Made by a program: the position numbers and the translations under genes
In this document: piece by piece, positions 1 through 7,080 of the stretch
Numbering within the stretch: the first letter of the stretch is position 1
Layout of the letters: each line of letters starts with the position of its first letter
Source: DATILI01 sp035476635
GTDB lineage: Bacteria; Pseudomonadota; Gammaproteobacteria; Burkholderiales; Burkholderiaceae_C
DNA length: 13,910 nt
Direction: 5' to 3'
NCBI GenBank assembly: GCA_035476635.1
Contig: DATILI010000130.1
Location: forward strand, 1-13,910
Notes under the pieces: generated by a model
Database searches by the model: none
Told to the model about the DNA's origin: nothing
The model's input: only the letters and a program-made list of their open reading frames with translations

Positions 1-83
1 CCGCGCGTGTACCCCGAGGACAGGCGCGGAGGAAGAAAGCGAGCTCGCGCGCAGTCTGGGGAGGTTCTTTCGATTCCGCCCCA

Positions 84-106
84 GTCGTACTACGGCGTAG
101 TACGAC
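84..106. repeat. perfect 10-bp inverted repeat, 3-nt spacer
   Basis: The arms GTCGTACTAC (84-93) and GTAGTACGAC (97-106) are exact reverse complements separated by GGC. No run of T follows on either strand, so it does not look like an intrinsic terminator. Short near-perfect dyads of this kind are often operators for dimeric repressors (inference). No gene can be assigned to it inside the window. Confidence 0.7.
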
Positions 107-433
107 CAACTTCTTCGTACTGAAGCGTTCCTTTCTCCGGCCGGTGCGTGGTCGCTGGTTCGATTCCGCTGAACCGTTGGTCGGTTTCCGCGACGGAATC
201 GACGGTCTGACAGATAACGCAATAGGCAGGCCCAACCAATTCATTGTGAATCTGTCCGCACTCAAGTGCACAGGCGCGGAGTGGGATTCGTGCCTGACAA
301 ATGCCCACTGGCCGTGTGCTGGCGTACATGTCACACACCATGTCCGCCAACCGCAGCCCAGCGTCACTCATGCTGTGAGCTAGACCGGCATGAGGTTTTG
401 CGCAGTCCAACGTCTCTAGCCGGCGTTTGGCCA

Positions 434-447
434 TGCCAAGCTTGGCA
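434..447. repeat. 14-bp perfect palindrome just after the LysR gene
   Basis: TGCCAAGCTTGGCA reads the same on both strands and lies 7 bp beyond the stop codon of the minus-strand LysR gene. As RNA it could form only a 5-bp stem with a 4-nt loop, and no U-tract follows, so a terminator role is weak. Confidence 0.5.
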
Positions 448-454
448 GGCAGAC

Positions 455-1402
455 TCAGGGCGCAAATCCATTCGCATACTGCCGTTTGAGGAAATCGACG
501 AACGCCGCCACCGCTCGGGGCACGTGAGCTGCATAGGGCCTCACCGCGTACAAGTACTCACCGAACGATTCAACGGGTCTCCAATCGGTAAGCACTTCGA
601 CTAGCCGTCCCGAACGCAACTCCGATTGCACACTGAAATCGGGCAGCAGCGCAATTCCAAGTCCGGCGAGGGCCGCGTCGCGAAGCGCTTCGCTGTTGTT
701 GGCGGCAAAAGGACCCGACACACGAACCGTGACTCGCTTTTTATCCGGGGAACGACCGCGCTGCTTCGCTGTTACCAATGTCCATGCCGGTGTCCCTTGC
801 GGACGTGGGTAATAGAGACAGTCATGCGCCTCCAGGTCCTCGGGTGAGTGAAGCTGGCCGGCATTCTTCATATGTGCCTGGCTGGCCACAAGCACTGACC
901 GGGTCGGGGCCAGAGTCCATGCGACGTGTGTCTCCGGCGGACTTGCGGTGTGCCGGAGCGCCAGGTCGAAACCGTCTTTGGAAAGCGAGCGCAGTTCATC
1001 GGACATCTCCAACTCCATGCGGACATCGGGGAACGCTCGCAGGAATTCTGGAATGCGATCGACGAGTTGCTGCCGAGAAAAAGCGACTGGGGCCGTGACT
1101 CGCAGAAGCCCGCCTGGCGTATGCGCCAGGTCGCGCACCCCCGTGAAACTGTTCGCAATCTGCTCGAAGGCACCTCGCGTGCTCTCGACGAGCCGCTCTC
1201 CAGCTTCCGTTAAATGAACGCTGCGAGTTGTCCTGCGCACCAGGGCGACGCCCGCCGCACGTTCCAGTTCGGCGATGCGCTGGCTCATCGCTGCCTTGCT
1301 GACGCCCAGCCGGTTCGCGGCTGACGTGAAGCTGCCTTGGATGCTTAGCACTGTGAGCCAGTGCAGGTTCGTCCACAGCGTTTCGGATTGATGTCGTTCC
1401 AT
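455..1402 (-). CDS. LysR-family transcriptional regulator
   Basis: A 315-residue protein of typical LysR-type length. The N-terminal winged helix-turn-helix spans roughly residues 12-70, with the classic pattern GSFTSAANRLGVSKAAMSQR at 23-42 followed by the ELE/LTEAGE wing region. A periplasmic-binding-like effector domain follows from about residue 95 to 305, with LRVTAPVAF, a DLALR segment and GLGIALLPDF. The ATG at 1400-1402 fits the family's N-terminus; a short AGGGG directly precedes it, so the ribosome site is atypical. It is transcribed away from mmsA and the GMC oxidoreductase gene, the arrangement usual for a LysR activator and its target operon, and GTTC/GAAC dyads lie between the two starts, 8 bp upstream of its own start, which suggests autoregulation. 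The effector is not readable from sequence; from context I infer 3-hydroxypropionate or a related small acid. Confidence is high for the family and low for the ligand. Confidence 0.93.
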   Translation of the reverse strand: MERHQSETLWTNLHWLTVLSIQGSFTSAANRLGVSKAAMSQRIAELERAAGVALVRRTTRSVHLTEAGERLVESTRGAFEQIANSFTGVRDLAHTPGGLLRVTAPVAFSRQQLVDRIPEFLRAFPDVRMELEMSDELRSLSKDGFDLALRHTASPPETHVAWTLAPTRSVLVASQAHMKNAGQLHSPEDLEAHDCLYYPRPQGTPAWTLVTAKQRGRSPDKKRVTVRVSGPFAANNSEALRDAALAGLGIALLPDFSVQSELRSGRLVEVLTDWRPVESFGEYLYAVRPYAAHVPRAVAAFVDFLKRQYANGFAP

Positions 1403-1529
1403 CCCCTATTGTTCACCGATACGAACAGTGATTTCAAGTCCTAGGGCTGTTCAGTGAACGATGCGCTGCCTAGACTTCGCCATCCTCTCTCTCTCTCTCT
1501 GTTCTCCCCTCCAATTACTGAGGTATCGA
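1403..1529. promoter_or_regulatory. divergent promoter/operator region, LysR-mmsA
   Basis: This 127-bp gap separates the regulator start from the mmsA start. It contains TGTTC (1410-1414) and GAACA (1423-1427), an 8-nt-spaced dyad; CTGTTC (1447-1452), the exact reverse complement of GAACAG (1423-1428); and GTTCA (1449-1453) with TGAAC (1455-1459) around a single G. TTC-N8-GAA fits the T-N11-A rule for LysR-type sites. A weak promoter for mmsA could be TGTTCA (1448-1453) and TAGACT (1471-1476) with a 17-nt spacer, which would place the second dyad over the -35 region as expected for a LysR-activated promoter. The promoter call is tentative; the repeats are seen directly. Confidence 0.6.
1485..1500 (+). 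repeat. (CT)8 dinucleotide repeat in the mmsA leader
   Basis: Eight uninterrupted CT units lie 30-45 nt upstream of the mmsA start codon, between the putative promoter and the ribosome binding site. They fall in the untranslated leader if translation starts at 1530. Such tracts can change length by polymerase slippage; whether this one varies cannot be told from one sequence. Confidence 0.7.
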
Positions 1530-3044
1530 ATGCAACCACCATTTAAAAGCAACGTTGAAGTCGCGCACTTCATTCACGGCAGAAACTTCCAGGGCGACGG
1601 CAGCCGCACGCAAGCCGTATTTAACCCCGCAGCCGGTATTGAAGCGCGCAAGGTGCGATTGGCGGAGAAGTCCGACGTCGAGGCCGCGGTGCGCAGCGCA
1701 ATGTCCGCCTTTCCCAAGTGGGCCGACACTCCGCCGATCCGGCGGGCGCGAGTGATGCTGAAGTTCCTTCAACTCATCAATCAGCGCAAAGACGAACTCG
1801 CAGCCATCATCACGGCGGAACACGGCAAAGTGTTCTCCGATGCGCAAGGTGAAGTCAGCCGGGGCATCGACATCATCGAATTCGCATGCGGCATTCCGCA
1901 ACTGCTCAAGGGGGACTACACCGACCAGGTCTCCACGGGCATCGACAATTGGACGATGCGGCAACCGCTGGGCGTCGTTGCGGGCATTACGCCTTTCAAT
2001 TTCCCAGTCATGGTGCCGTGCTGGATGTTCCCCGTCGCGATCGCTGCAGGGAATTGCTTCATCCTGAAGCCGAGTGAACGTGATCCTTCGGCATCACTGT
2101 TTATGGCGCAGTTGCTGAAGGACGCAGGCCTGCCCGACGGCGTCTTCAATGTGATTCAGGGCGACAAGGTGGCCGTCGACACACTGCTCGAACACCCCGA
2201 CGTGAAGGCAGTGAGTTTCGTCGGATCAACCCCAATTGCCAACTACATCTACGAGACGGGCGCAAGGCACGGCAAGCGGGTCCAGGCGCTAGGGGGCGCC
2301 AAGAACCACATGGTCGTGATGCCGGATGCGGATGTCGACCAGGCGGTCGACGCGCTCGTCGGCGCGGGTTACGGGTCTGCGGGCGAACGTTGCATGGCCA
2401 TTTCCGTCGCTGTTCTAGTGGGTGACGTCGCAGACAGGGTGATCCCGAAATTGGCTGAACGAGCTAGGCTTCTGGTCATCAAGAACGGTATGGAGCCTGA
2501 CGCGGAGATGGGTCCTATCGTGACGAGGCAAGCGCTCGAACGAATCGAGGGGTACATCGGCGTTGGGGTTGAAGAGGGAGCCGAACTTGTGGTCGATGGC
2601 CGGGGCCTAAAAGTCCCGGGACACGAAGACGGTTTCTTCACGGGCGGTACTTTGTTCGACAGGGTCACGCCGGAGATGCGCATATACAAAGAAGAGATTT
2701 TCGGCCCAGTACTGGCCTGTGTGCGTGTCAAGGACTTCGCCGAGGCCGTTGAGCTGGTCAATGCACATGAATTCGGAAACGGCGTGGCCTGCTTCACCCG
2801 CGACGGCAATGTGGCGCGTGAGTTCTCTCGTCGGATTCAGGTCGGCATGGTCGGCATCAACGTGCCGATTCCGGTGCCCATGGCCTGGCACGGCTTCGGT
2901 GGCTGGAAGAAGAGCCTGTTCGGCGACATGCACGCCTACGGCGAGGAAGGCGTGCGCTTCTACACCAAGCAAAAATCCATCATGCAGCGCTGGCCGGAAA
3001 GCATTGGCAAAGGCGCCGAGTTTGCAATGCCGACGGCGAAATGA
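1530..3044 (+). CDS. mmsA: CoA-acylating (methyl)malonate-semialdehyde dehydrogenase
   Basis: A 504-residue aldehyde dehydrogenase superfamily protein of the MmsA type. It oxidises malonate semialdehyde or methylmalonate semialdehyde with NAD+ and CoA, releasing CO2 and giving acetyl-CoA or propionyl-CoA. Diagnostic features are TPFNFPVMVPCWMFP around residues 154-168 (oxyanion Asn157), the FVGST nucleotide-binding turn at 230-234, ALGGAKNH near 253 where hydrolytic family members have the general-base Glu, and the catalytic Cys288 in GERCMAISVAV. I chose the ATG at 1530 because GAGGT sits just upstream and the protein then begins like known MmsA; an in-frame ATG at 1461 would put the operator and the CT tract inside the gene. 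The GMC gene follows after 34 bp, so they are probably one operon. No mmsB or other valine-pathway gene is adjacent, which favours malonate semialdehyde as the substrate (inference). Third-position GC rises sharply near position 2830. Confidence 0.93.
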   Translation: MQPPFKSNVEVAHFIHGRNFQGDGSRTQAVFNPAAGIEARKVRLAEKSDVEAAVRSAMSAFPKWADTPPIRRARVMLKFLQLINQRKDELAAIITAEHGKVFSDAQGEVSRGIDIIEFACGIPQLLKGDYTDQVSTGIDNWTMRQPLGVVAGITPFNFPVMVPCWMFPVAIAAGNCFILKPSERDPSASLFMAQLLKDAGLPDGVFNVIQGDKVAVDTLLEHPDVKAVSFVGSTPIANYIYETGARHGKRVQALGGAKNHMVVMPDADVDQAVDALVGAGYGSAGERCMAISVAVLVGDVADRVIPKLAERARLLVIKNGMEPDAEMGPIVTRQALERIEGYIGVGVEEGAELVVDGRGLKVPGHEDGFFTGGTLFDRVTPEMRIYKEEIFGPVLACVRVKDFAEAVELVNAHEFGNGVACFTRDGNVAREFSRRIQVGMVGINVPIPVPMAWHGFGGWKKSLFGDMHAYGEEGVRFYTKQKSIMQRWPESIGKGAEFAMPTAK

Positions 3045-3078
3045 CCTTCCCCTCGCTACTACAAGGCAATGTTCGCCC

Positions 3079-4779
3079 ATGAGCGACCCCACTTTCGACT
3101 ACATCATCATCGGCGGCGGAACCGCAGGCTGCCTGCTGGCCAACCGCCTCTCGGCCGACGCTTCCAAGCGCGTGCTCCTGATCGAGGCCGGGCGCAAGGA
3201 CGACTACCACTGGATCCACATCCCGGTCGGCTACCTCTATTGCATCGGCAACCCGCGCACCGATTGGCTCTACAGCACCGAGCCCGACGCCGGCCTGAAC
3301 GGCCGCCAGCTGCGCTACCCGCGCGGCAAGACGCTTGGCGGCTGCTCCAGCATCAACGGCATGATCTACATGCGCGGCCAGGCGCGCGACTATGCGCAGT
3401 GGGCGCAACTCACGGGTGACGACACCTGGACCTGGGACAACGCCCTTCCCTACTTCAAGCTGCACGAAGACCACTACAAGGGCGCCGACGCCATGCACGG
3501 CGCGCGCGGTATCGCACCCGACCTGATGAAGGACGACCGCACCGCCTACCGCAAGATGCTGCGCCATCGCAATGCGGGCGGCGAATGGCGCATCGAGAAG
3601 CAGCGACTGCGATGGGACGTGCTGGACGCCTTCGCCGAGGCCGCCCAACAGGCGGGCGTGCCGGCCACCGAGGACTTCAACCGCGGCAACAACGAAGGCG
3701 TTGGCTACTTCGAGGTCAACCAGAAGGCCGGCTGGCGCTGGAATACGGCCAAGGCGTTCTTGCGGCCCACCTGCTACGGCCGCCCCAACTTCGAGATGTG
3801 GACCTCCGCCCAGACCGCGCGGCTGACGCTTGAAAAACAGGCCGACGGCAGCCAGCGCTGCACGGGCGTGCAGGCCTGGACCGGACAGGAGATGGTCACG
3901 GTCAAGGCGGCGCGCGAGGTGCTGCTGTGCGCGGGCAGCATCGGCACGCCGCAGATCCTGCAGCTCTCCGGCATCGGCCCGGCCGACTTGCTGCAACGGC
4001 ATGGCCTGGCCACGCAGGTGGACCTGCCCGGCGTCGGCGCCAACCTGCAAGACCATTTGCAGATTCGCGCCGTCTACAAGGTGCAGGGCGTGAAAACGCT
4101 CAACGCCCTGGCCAGCAGCCTCTGGGGCAAGGCCATGATCGGCCTGGAATATGCCGCCAGGCGCAGCGGCCCGATGAGCATGGCGCCAAGCCAGCTCGGC
4201 GCCTTCACGAAGAGCGATCCGGCGCAGCCTTATCCGAACATCGAGTACCACGTCCAGCCGCTGAGCCTGGACGCATTCGGCGAGCCGCTGCACCGTTTTC
4301 CGGCCTTCACGGCAAGCGTGTGCAACCTGAACCCGACCAGCCGGGGCACGGTACAGATCAGGAGCGCACGCTTCGAGGACGCGCCCGCCATCGCGCCCAA
4401 CTACCTGAGCACGGAGGCGGACCGCAAGGTCGCGGCCGACTCGCTGCGCGTCACGCGCAAAATCGTGGCCCAGCCTGCCTTGGCCAAGTACCAGCCGCAG
4501 GAATGGAAGCCTGGCGTGCAATTCCAGAGCGACGAAGAACTGGCCAAGCTGGCCGGCGACATCGCCACCACCATTTTTCACCCGGTCGGAACCACCAGGA
4601 TGGGCCGGGCCGATGACCCCCTGGCCGTGGTCGATTCGCGCTTGCGGGTACGCGGCATCGCGGGCCTGCGCGTGGTGGACGCCGGCGTGATGCCGACCAT
4701 CACCAGCGGCAACACCAACTCGCCGACCCTGATGATTGCGGAAAAAGCGGCGCAATGGATCGTCGAAGACGCGGCCTGA
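3079..4779 (+). CDS. GMC-family FAD oxidoreductase, HpdH/choline dehydrogenase-like
   Basis: A 566-residue glucose-methanol-choline family flavoenzyme. The N-terminus has the FAD Rossmann motif GGGTAG (residues 12-17) with the EAG ribose-binding turn near 36-38. GMC signature 1 is PRGKTLGGCSSINGMIYMRG (81-100) and signature 2 is GSIGTPQILQLSGIG (286-300). The C-terminal active site has His501 in HPVGTTRMG and Asn547 in GNTNSPT, the His/Asn pair of the choline dehydrogenase branch. The ATG at 3079 places the FAD motif at the usual distance; AAGG lies about 11 nt upstream. Its frame stays open far upstream through the end of mmsA, which is a composition effect. It oxidises a primary alcohol to an aldehyde, passing electrons to oxygen or, more likely, a respiratory acceptor. 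Next to mmsA and a LysR regulator, the best guess is 3-hydroxypropionate dehydrogenase (HpdH-like) making malonate semialdehyde; another small alcohol is possible. Family certain, substrate inferred. Confidence 0.9.
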   Translation: MSDPTFDYIIIGGGTAGCLLANRLSADASKRVLLIEAGRKDDYHWIHIPVGYLYCIGNPRTDWLYSTEPDAGLNGRQLRYPRGKTLGGCSSINGMIYMRGQARDYAQWAQLTGDDTWTWDNALPYFKLHEDHYKGADAMHGARGIAPDLMKDDRTAYRKMLRHRNAGGEWRIEKQRLRWDVLDAFAEAAQQAGVPATEDFNRGNNEGVGYFEVNQKAGWRWNTAKAFLRPTCYGRPNFEMWTSAQTARLTLEKQADGSQRCTGVQAWTGQEMVTVKAAREVLLCAGSIGTPQILQLSGIGPADLLQRHGLATQVDLPGVGANLQDHLQIRAVYKVQGVKTLNALASSLWGKAMIGLEYAARRSGPMSMAPSQLGAFTKSDPAQPYPNIEYHVQPLSLDAFGEPLHRFPAFTASVCNLNPTSRGTVQIRSARFEDAPAIAPNYLSTEADRKVAADSLRVTRKIVAQPALAKYQPQEWKPGVQFQSDEELAKLAGDIATTIFHPVGTTRMGRADDPLAVVDSRLRVRGIAGLRVVDAGVMPTITSGNTNSPTLMIAEKAAQWIVEDAA

Positions 4780-4789
4780 GCTGCTACCA

Positions 4790-4941
4790 GATGCAACACC
4801 ATCCTTGGGCACGGGAAATCCCCAATGCACTGCTTGGGTGCAACCGCTAAAGTTCGGGCACTCGCAATCGGGCCGTGATGCCCGTTGCCGCGAGGGCTCG
4901 AGGAGACACCCCCCTATAAGCAAACCAAAATTTCAGGCATC
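4790..4941. other. structured intergenic region, possible non-coding RNA or 3' UTR
   Basis: Nested complementary segments could fold as one irregular hairpin: GATGC/GCATC (4790-4794, 4937-4941), GAAAT/ATTTC (4815-4819, 4930-4934), TGCTT/AAGCA (4831-4835, 4918-4922), GGGTG/CACCC (4836-4840, 4907-4911), then an inner stem-loop CTCG-CAA-CGGGC with GCCCG-TTG-CGAG (4861-4873, 4880-4894). A large internal loop (4841-4860 opposite 4895-4906) separates the outer and inner stems. The inner and middle helices are the more convincing; the outermost is weak because of a 20-nt asymmetry. An intrinsic terminator on the plus strand follows 18 nt later, so a plus-strand transcript, either the GMC operon 3' UTR or a separate RNA, is most likely. 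I see no good promoter. I cannot assign an RNA family. Confidence 0.4.
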
Positions 4942-4959
4942 CACATGAGATGTTCTTTC

Positions 4960-4991
4960 AAAGCGCCGCTGTGTCGGCGCTTTTTCTTTTT
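4960..4991 (+). terminator. intrinsic terminator of the mmsA-GMC operon
   Basis: A perfect 9-bp stem AAAGCGCCG/CGGCGCTTT (4960-4968, 4975-4983) with a 6-nt loop CTGTGT is followed by a T-rich tract (TTTTTCTTTTT, 4981-4991). It would stop plus-strand transcription about 180 nt after the GMC gene. The A-rich opposite side gives only a short U-run on the minus strand, so it may act weakly on the convergent mrdA transcript as well. Confidence 0.9.
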
Positions 4992-5043
4992 GTCAGTGCG
5001 CCGATCCTGAACACCGGCTACGACGCGTTCCTCAGATAGCGCG

Positions 5044-7080
5044 CTAGCGCCGGGCGACCGAGGCCGGCGCTGCGGGCGCCGAGGCGGCTGACGCGCTTGG
5101 GGCGCCCGCGGCGGAAGCCACCGCAGACGGCGCAGCTGGCAGGCCAGGAACATCCGATATCTTGCGCGGCGTGCCGATTGGTATCGGCGCCTGCGCCTTT
5201 TGCACCGCGGCCAGGTCTTGCTCGCTCGGGTATTGCTGCAACAGCCAGTAATCGAAGATGCGGCGCGCGATCGGCGCGGCATTGACGCCGCCAAAACCGG
5301 CATTCTCGATCACCATGGCCAGCGCGATCTGCGGGTTTTCCGCGGGTGCGAAGGCCATGTACAAGGCATGGTCGCGCAGGCGCTCGGCCATCTTGGCGGC
5401 GTTGTATTTCTCGTTCTGCCCCATGGTCACCACCTGGGCCGTGCCGGTCTTGCCGGCGGCCACGTAGCCTGCGCCGCGGAAACTATTGGCGCCAGTGCCT
5501 TCAATGTTCACACCGACCAGTGCGTTCTTGATGATGGCGATGTTCTCCGCCTTGGCCGACAGCTCGGCCTTGATCTCGCGCAGCGTCTCCCGCTTGGTAT
5601 GTGTGAGGACATCCTCCACCTCTTTCACGAGGTGCGGCTTCATCTTGACGCCGTTGTTTGCGATCACGCTGGTGGCCAGCGCAAGCTGCAGCATGGTGAA
5701 GTTGTTGTAGCCCTGGCCGATACCCAGCGAGATGGTCTCGCCGGCATACCATTTCTGCTGCTCGGGCTTCTTGTAGGCGCGGCGTTTCCACTCGGTGGAC
5801 GGCAGCAGGCCGCGCACCTCGCCGTGGATGTCGATGCCCGTGAGCACGCCAAAGCCGAACTTCTGCAACTCGTCGTGCATCAGGTCCACACCCATGTCGT
5901 TGGCGAGGATGTAGTAGTAGGTGTCGCAGGACTGCACGATGGACTTGTACATGTCGACCACGCCATGTCCGCCTTCCTTGTCGTCGCGAAAGCGATGGTT
6001 GCCCAAAAAGAAGAAGCCCGGGTCGACGATGGTCTGCTGCGGCGTGCGCTTGCCGGTTTCCAGGGCCGCCAGGGCCATGAAGGGCTTGTAGGTGGAGCCC
6101 GGCGGGTAGGTGCCGCGCAGGGCCCGGTTCAATAGTGGCTTGTCGATCGACTCGTTGAGCGCCTGCCAGTTTTCCACGTCGATGCCCTCGACGAACAGGT
6201 TGGGGTCGAAGGTCGGCATGCTGACGAGCGCGAGCACCTCGCCGGTCTTCGGATCGAGCGCAACCAGTGCGCCGCGGCGGTCGCCGTAGAGGTCCTCGAT
6301 CAGTTTCTGCAGCTTGATGTCGATCGACAGCCGCACCGTGTTGCCCGGTGTGGCCGGGCTGCTGGCGAGCTTGCGCACGGCGCGGCCACCGGCGGAGGTC
6401 TCGATTTCCTCGACACCGGTAATGCCGTGCAGCTGGCTCTCGAAGCTCTGCTCGACGCCGAGCTTGCCGATGTATTCCGTGCCACGGTAGTTGGCCTGGT
6501 CTTCGTCGGGCCATTCTTCCATCGCGCGCTTTTCGCTCTGGTTCACGCGGCCGATGTAGCCCACCACGTGGCTGGCCAGCGCACCGTACGGGTATTGGCG
6601 AAACAGCCGCGCCTTGATGTCCACGCCGGGAAAACGGTAGCGCTGCGCCGTGAAGCGCGCCACCTCCACGTCGGTCAGCCGCGTGCGGATCGGCAGCGAC
6701 TCGAAGCTCTTGGATTCGTCCAGGAGCTTCTTGAAGCGCCGGCGGTCGCGCGGCTGGATGTCCAGCACCTGGGACAGTTCAAGGATGGTCTGCTCCAGGT
6801 CGCCGGTCTTGGACGGCGTGATTTCCAGGGTGTAGGCCGAATAGTTGGTGGCCAGCACAACGCCGTTGCGGTCCAGGATCAGCCCGCGGTTGGGCACCAC
6901 CGGGACAATCGCCGTGCGATTGTTCTCGGCCTGCTCCTTCAAGTCTTCGTGCCGCCAGATCTGCAGATAGGCCAGCCGCGACGCCAGCAGCGTGAATGCC
7001 AGCAGCACCACAAGGCCCATCACCAGCAGGCGCGCGCGAAAGCGGGCCAGATCCGCTTCGACGTTTCTGAGCTCCGTCAT
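5044..7080 (-). CDS. mrdA: penicillin-binding protein 2, peptidoglycan transpeptidase
   Basis: A 678-residue class B penicillin-binding protein that cross-links peptidoglycan during lateral wall growth as part of the rod (elongasome) complex. One membrane anchor lies at about residues 17-37, followed by the dimerisation/pedestal region (60-230) with RGLILDRNG (65-73). The transpeptidase domain has the nucleophile Ser329 in STYK (329-332), SCD (384-386) as the SxN/D-type motif, and KTG (544-546). The ATG overlaps the mreD stop as ATGA, indicating translational coupling. The last 35 or so residues are an Ala/Pro/Ser-rich low-complexity tail, making the protein longer than E. coli PBP2 (633 aa). 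It is the last gene of the mre cluster; rodA, its glycosyltransferase partner and usual next gene, is not downstream, where a catabolic operon converges instead. Confidence 0.97.
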   Translation of the reverse strand: MTELRNVEADLARFRARLLVMGLVVLLAFTLLASRLAYLQIWRHEDLKEQAENNRTAIVPVVPNRGLILDRNGVVLATNYSAYTLEITPSKTGDLEQTILELSQVLDIQPRDRRRFKKLLDESKSFESLPIRTRLTDVEVARFTAQRYRFPGVDIKARLFRQYPYGALASHVVGYIGRVNQSEKRAMEEWPDEDQANYRGTEYIGKLGVEQSFESQLHGITGVEEIETSAGGRAVRKLASSPATPGNTVRLSIDIKLQKLIEDLYGDRRGALVALDPKTGEVLALVSMPTFDPNLFVEGIDVENWQALNESIDKPLLNRALRGTYPPGSTYKPFMALAALETGKRTPQQTIVDPGFFFLGNHRFRDDKEGGHGVVDMYKSIVQSCDTYYYILANDMGVDLMHDELQKFGFGVLTGIDIHGEVRGLLPSTEWKRRAYKKPEQQKWYAGETISLGIGQGYNNFTMLQLALATSVIANNGVKMKPHLVKEVEDVLTHTKRETLREIKAELSAKAENIAIIKNALVGVNIEGTGANSFRGAGYVAAGKTGTAQVVTMGQNEKYNAAKMAERLRDHALYMAFAPAENPQIALAMVIENAGFGGVNAAPIARRIFDYWLLQQYPSEQDLAAVQKAQAPIPIGTPRKISDVPGLPAAPSAVASAAGAPSASAASAPAAPASVARR

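Larger units (their letters stand above)
1..454. other. left-edge region with no supportable gene
   Basis: I see no recognisable protein here on either strand. Several frames are open, including a plus-strand frame open from about position 3 to 383 and a minus-strand frame from 434 to 90, but none has a convincing ribosome binding site, known motif or family resemblance. Long open frames are expected by chance at this GC content. Visible structure is limited to a perfect inverted repeat at 84-106 and a palindrome at 434-447. The stretch could be the 3' end or degraded remnant of a neighbouring gene cut by the window edge. Confidence 0.5.

Noticed and set aside
157..167. GGTTCGATTCC resembling a tRNA T-arm
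   Set aside because: The flanking T-stem does not pair properly (C opposite C) and no matching acceptor, D-arm or anticodon arm lies upstream, so it is not a tRNA; a decayed tRNA cannot be shown.
1461..1529. Longer mmsA start at 1461
   Set aside because: It would place the operator edge, possible -10 box and CT tract in or at the coding region and add residues not seen in MmsA; the ATG at 1530 has a good GAGGT site.
2719..3078. Upstream extension of the GMC frame by 120 codons
   Set aside because: It overlaps the 3' end of mmsA in another frame and precedes the FAD motif, which belongs within the first 20 residues.
2980..4923. 647-codon open frame on the minus strand opposite the GMC gene
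   Set aside because: Antisense shadow of a gene with very high third-position GC; the translation is low-complexity (Gly/Ala/His/Val-rich) with no recognisable domain, while the plus strand encodes an intact GMC enzyme.
4945..5010. 21-codon frame starting with ATG at 4945 across the terminator
   Set aside because: It reads through the terminator hairpin and T-tract, has no ribosome site and no protein character.
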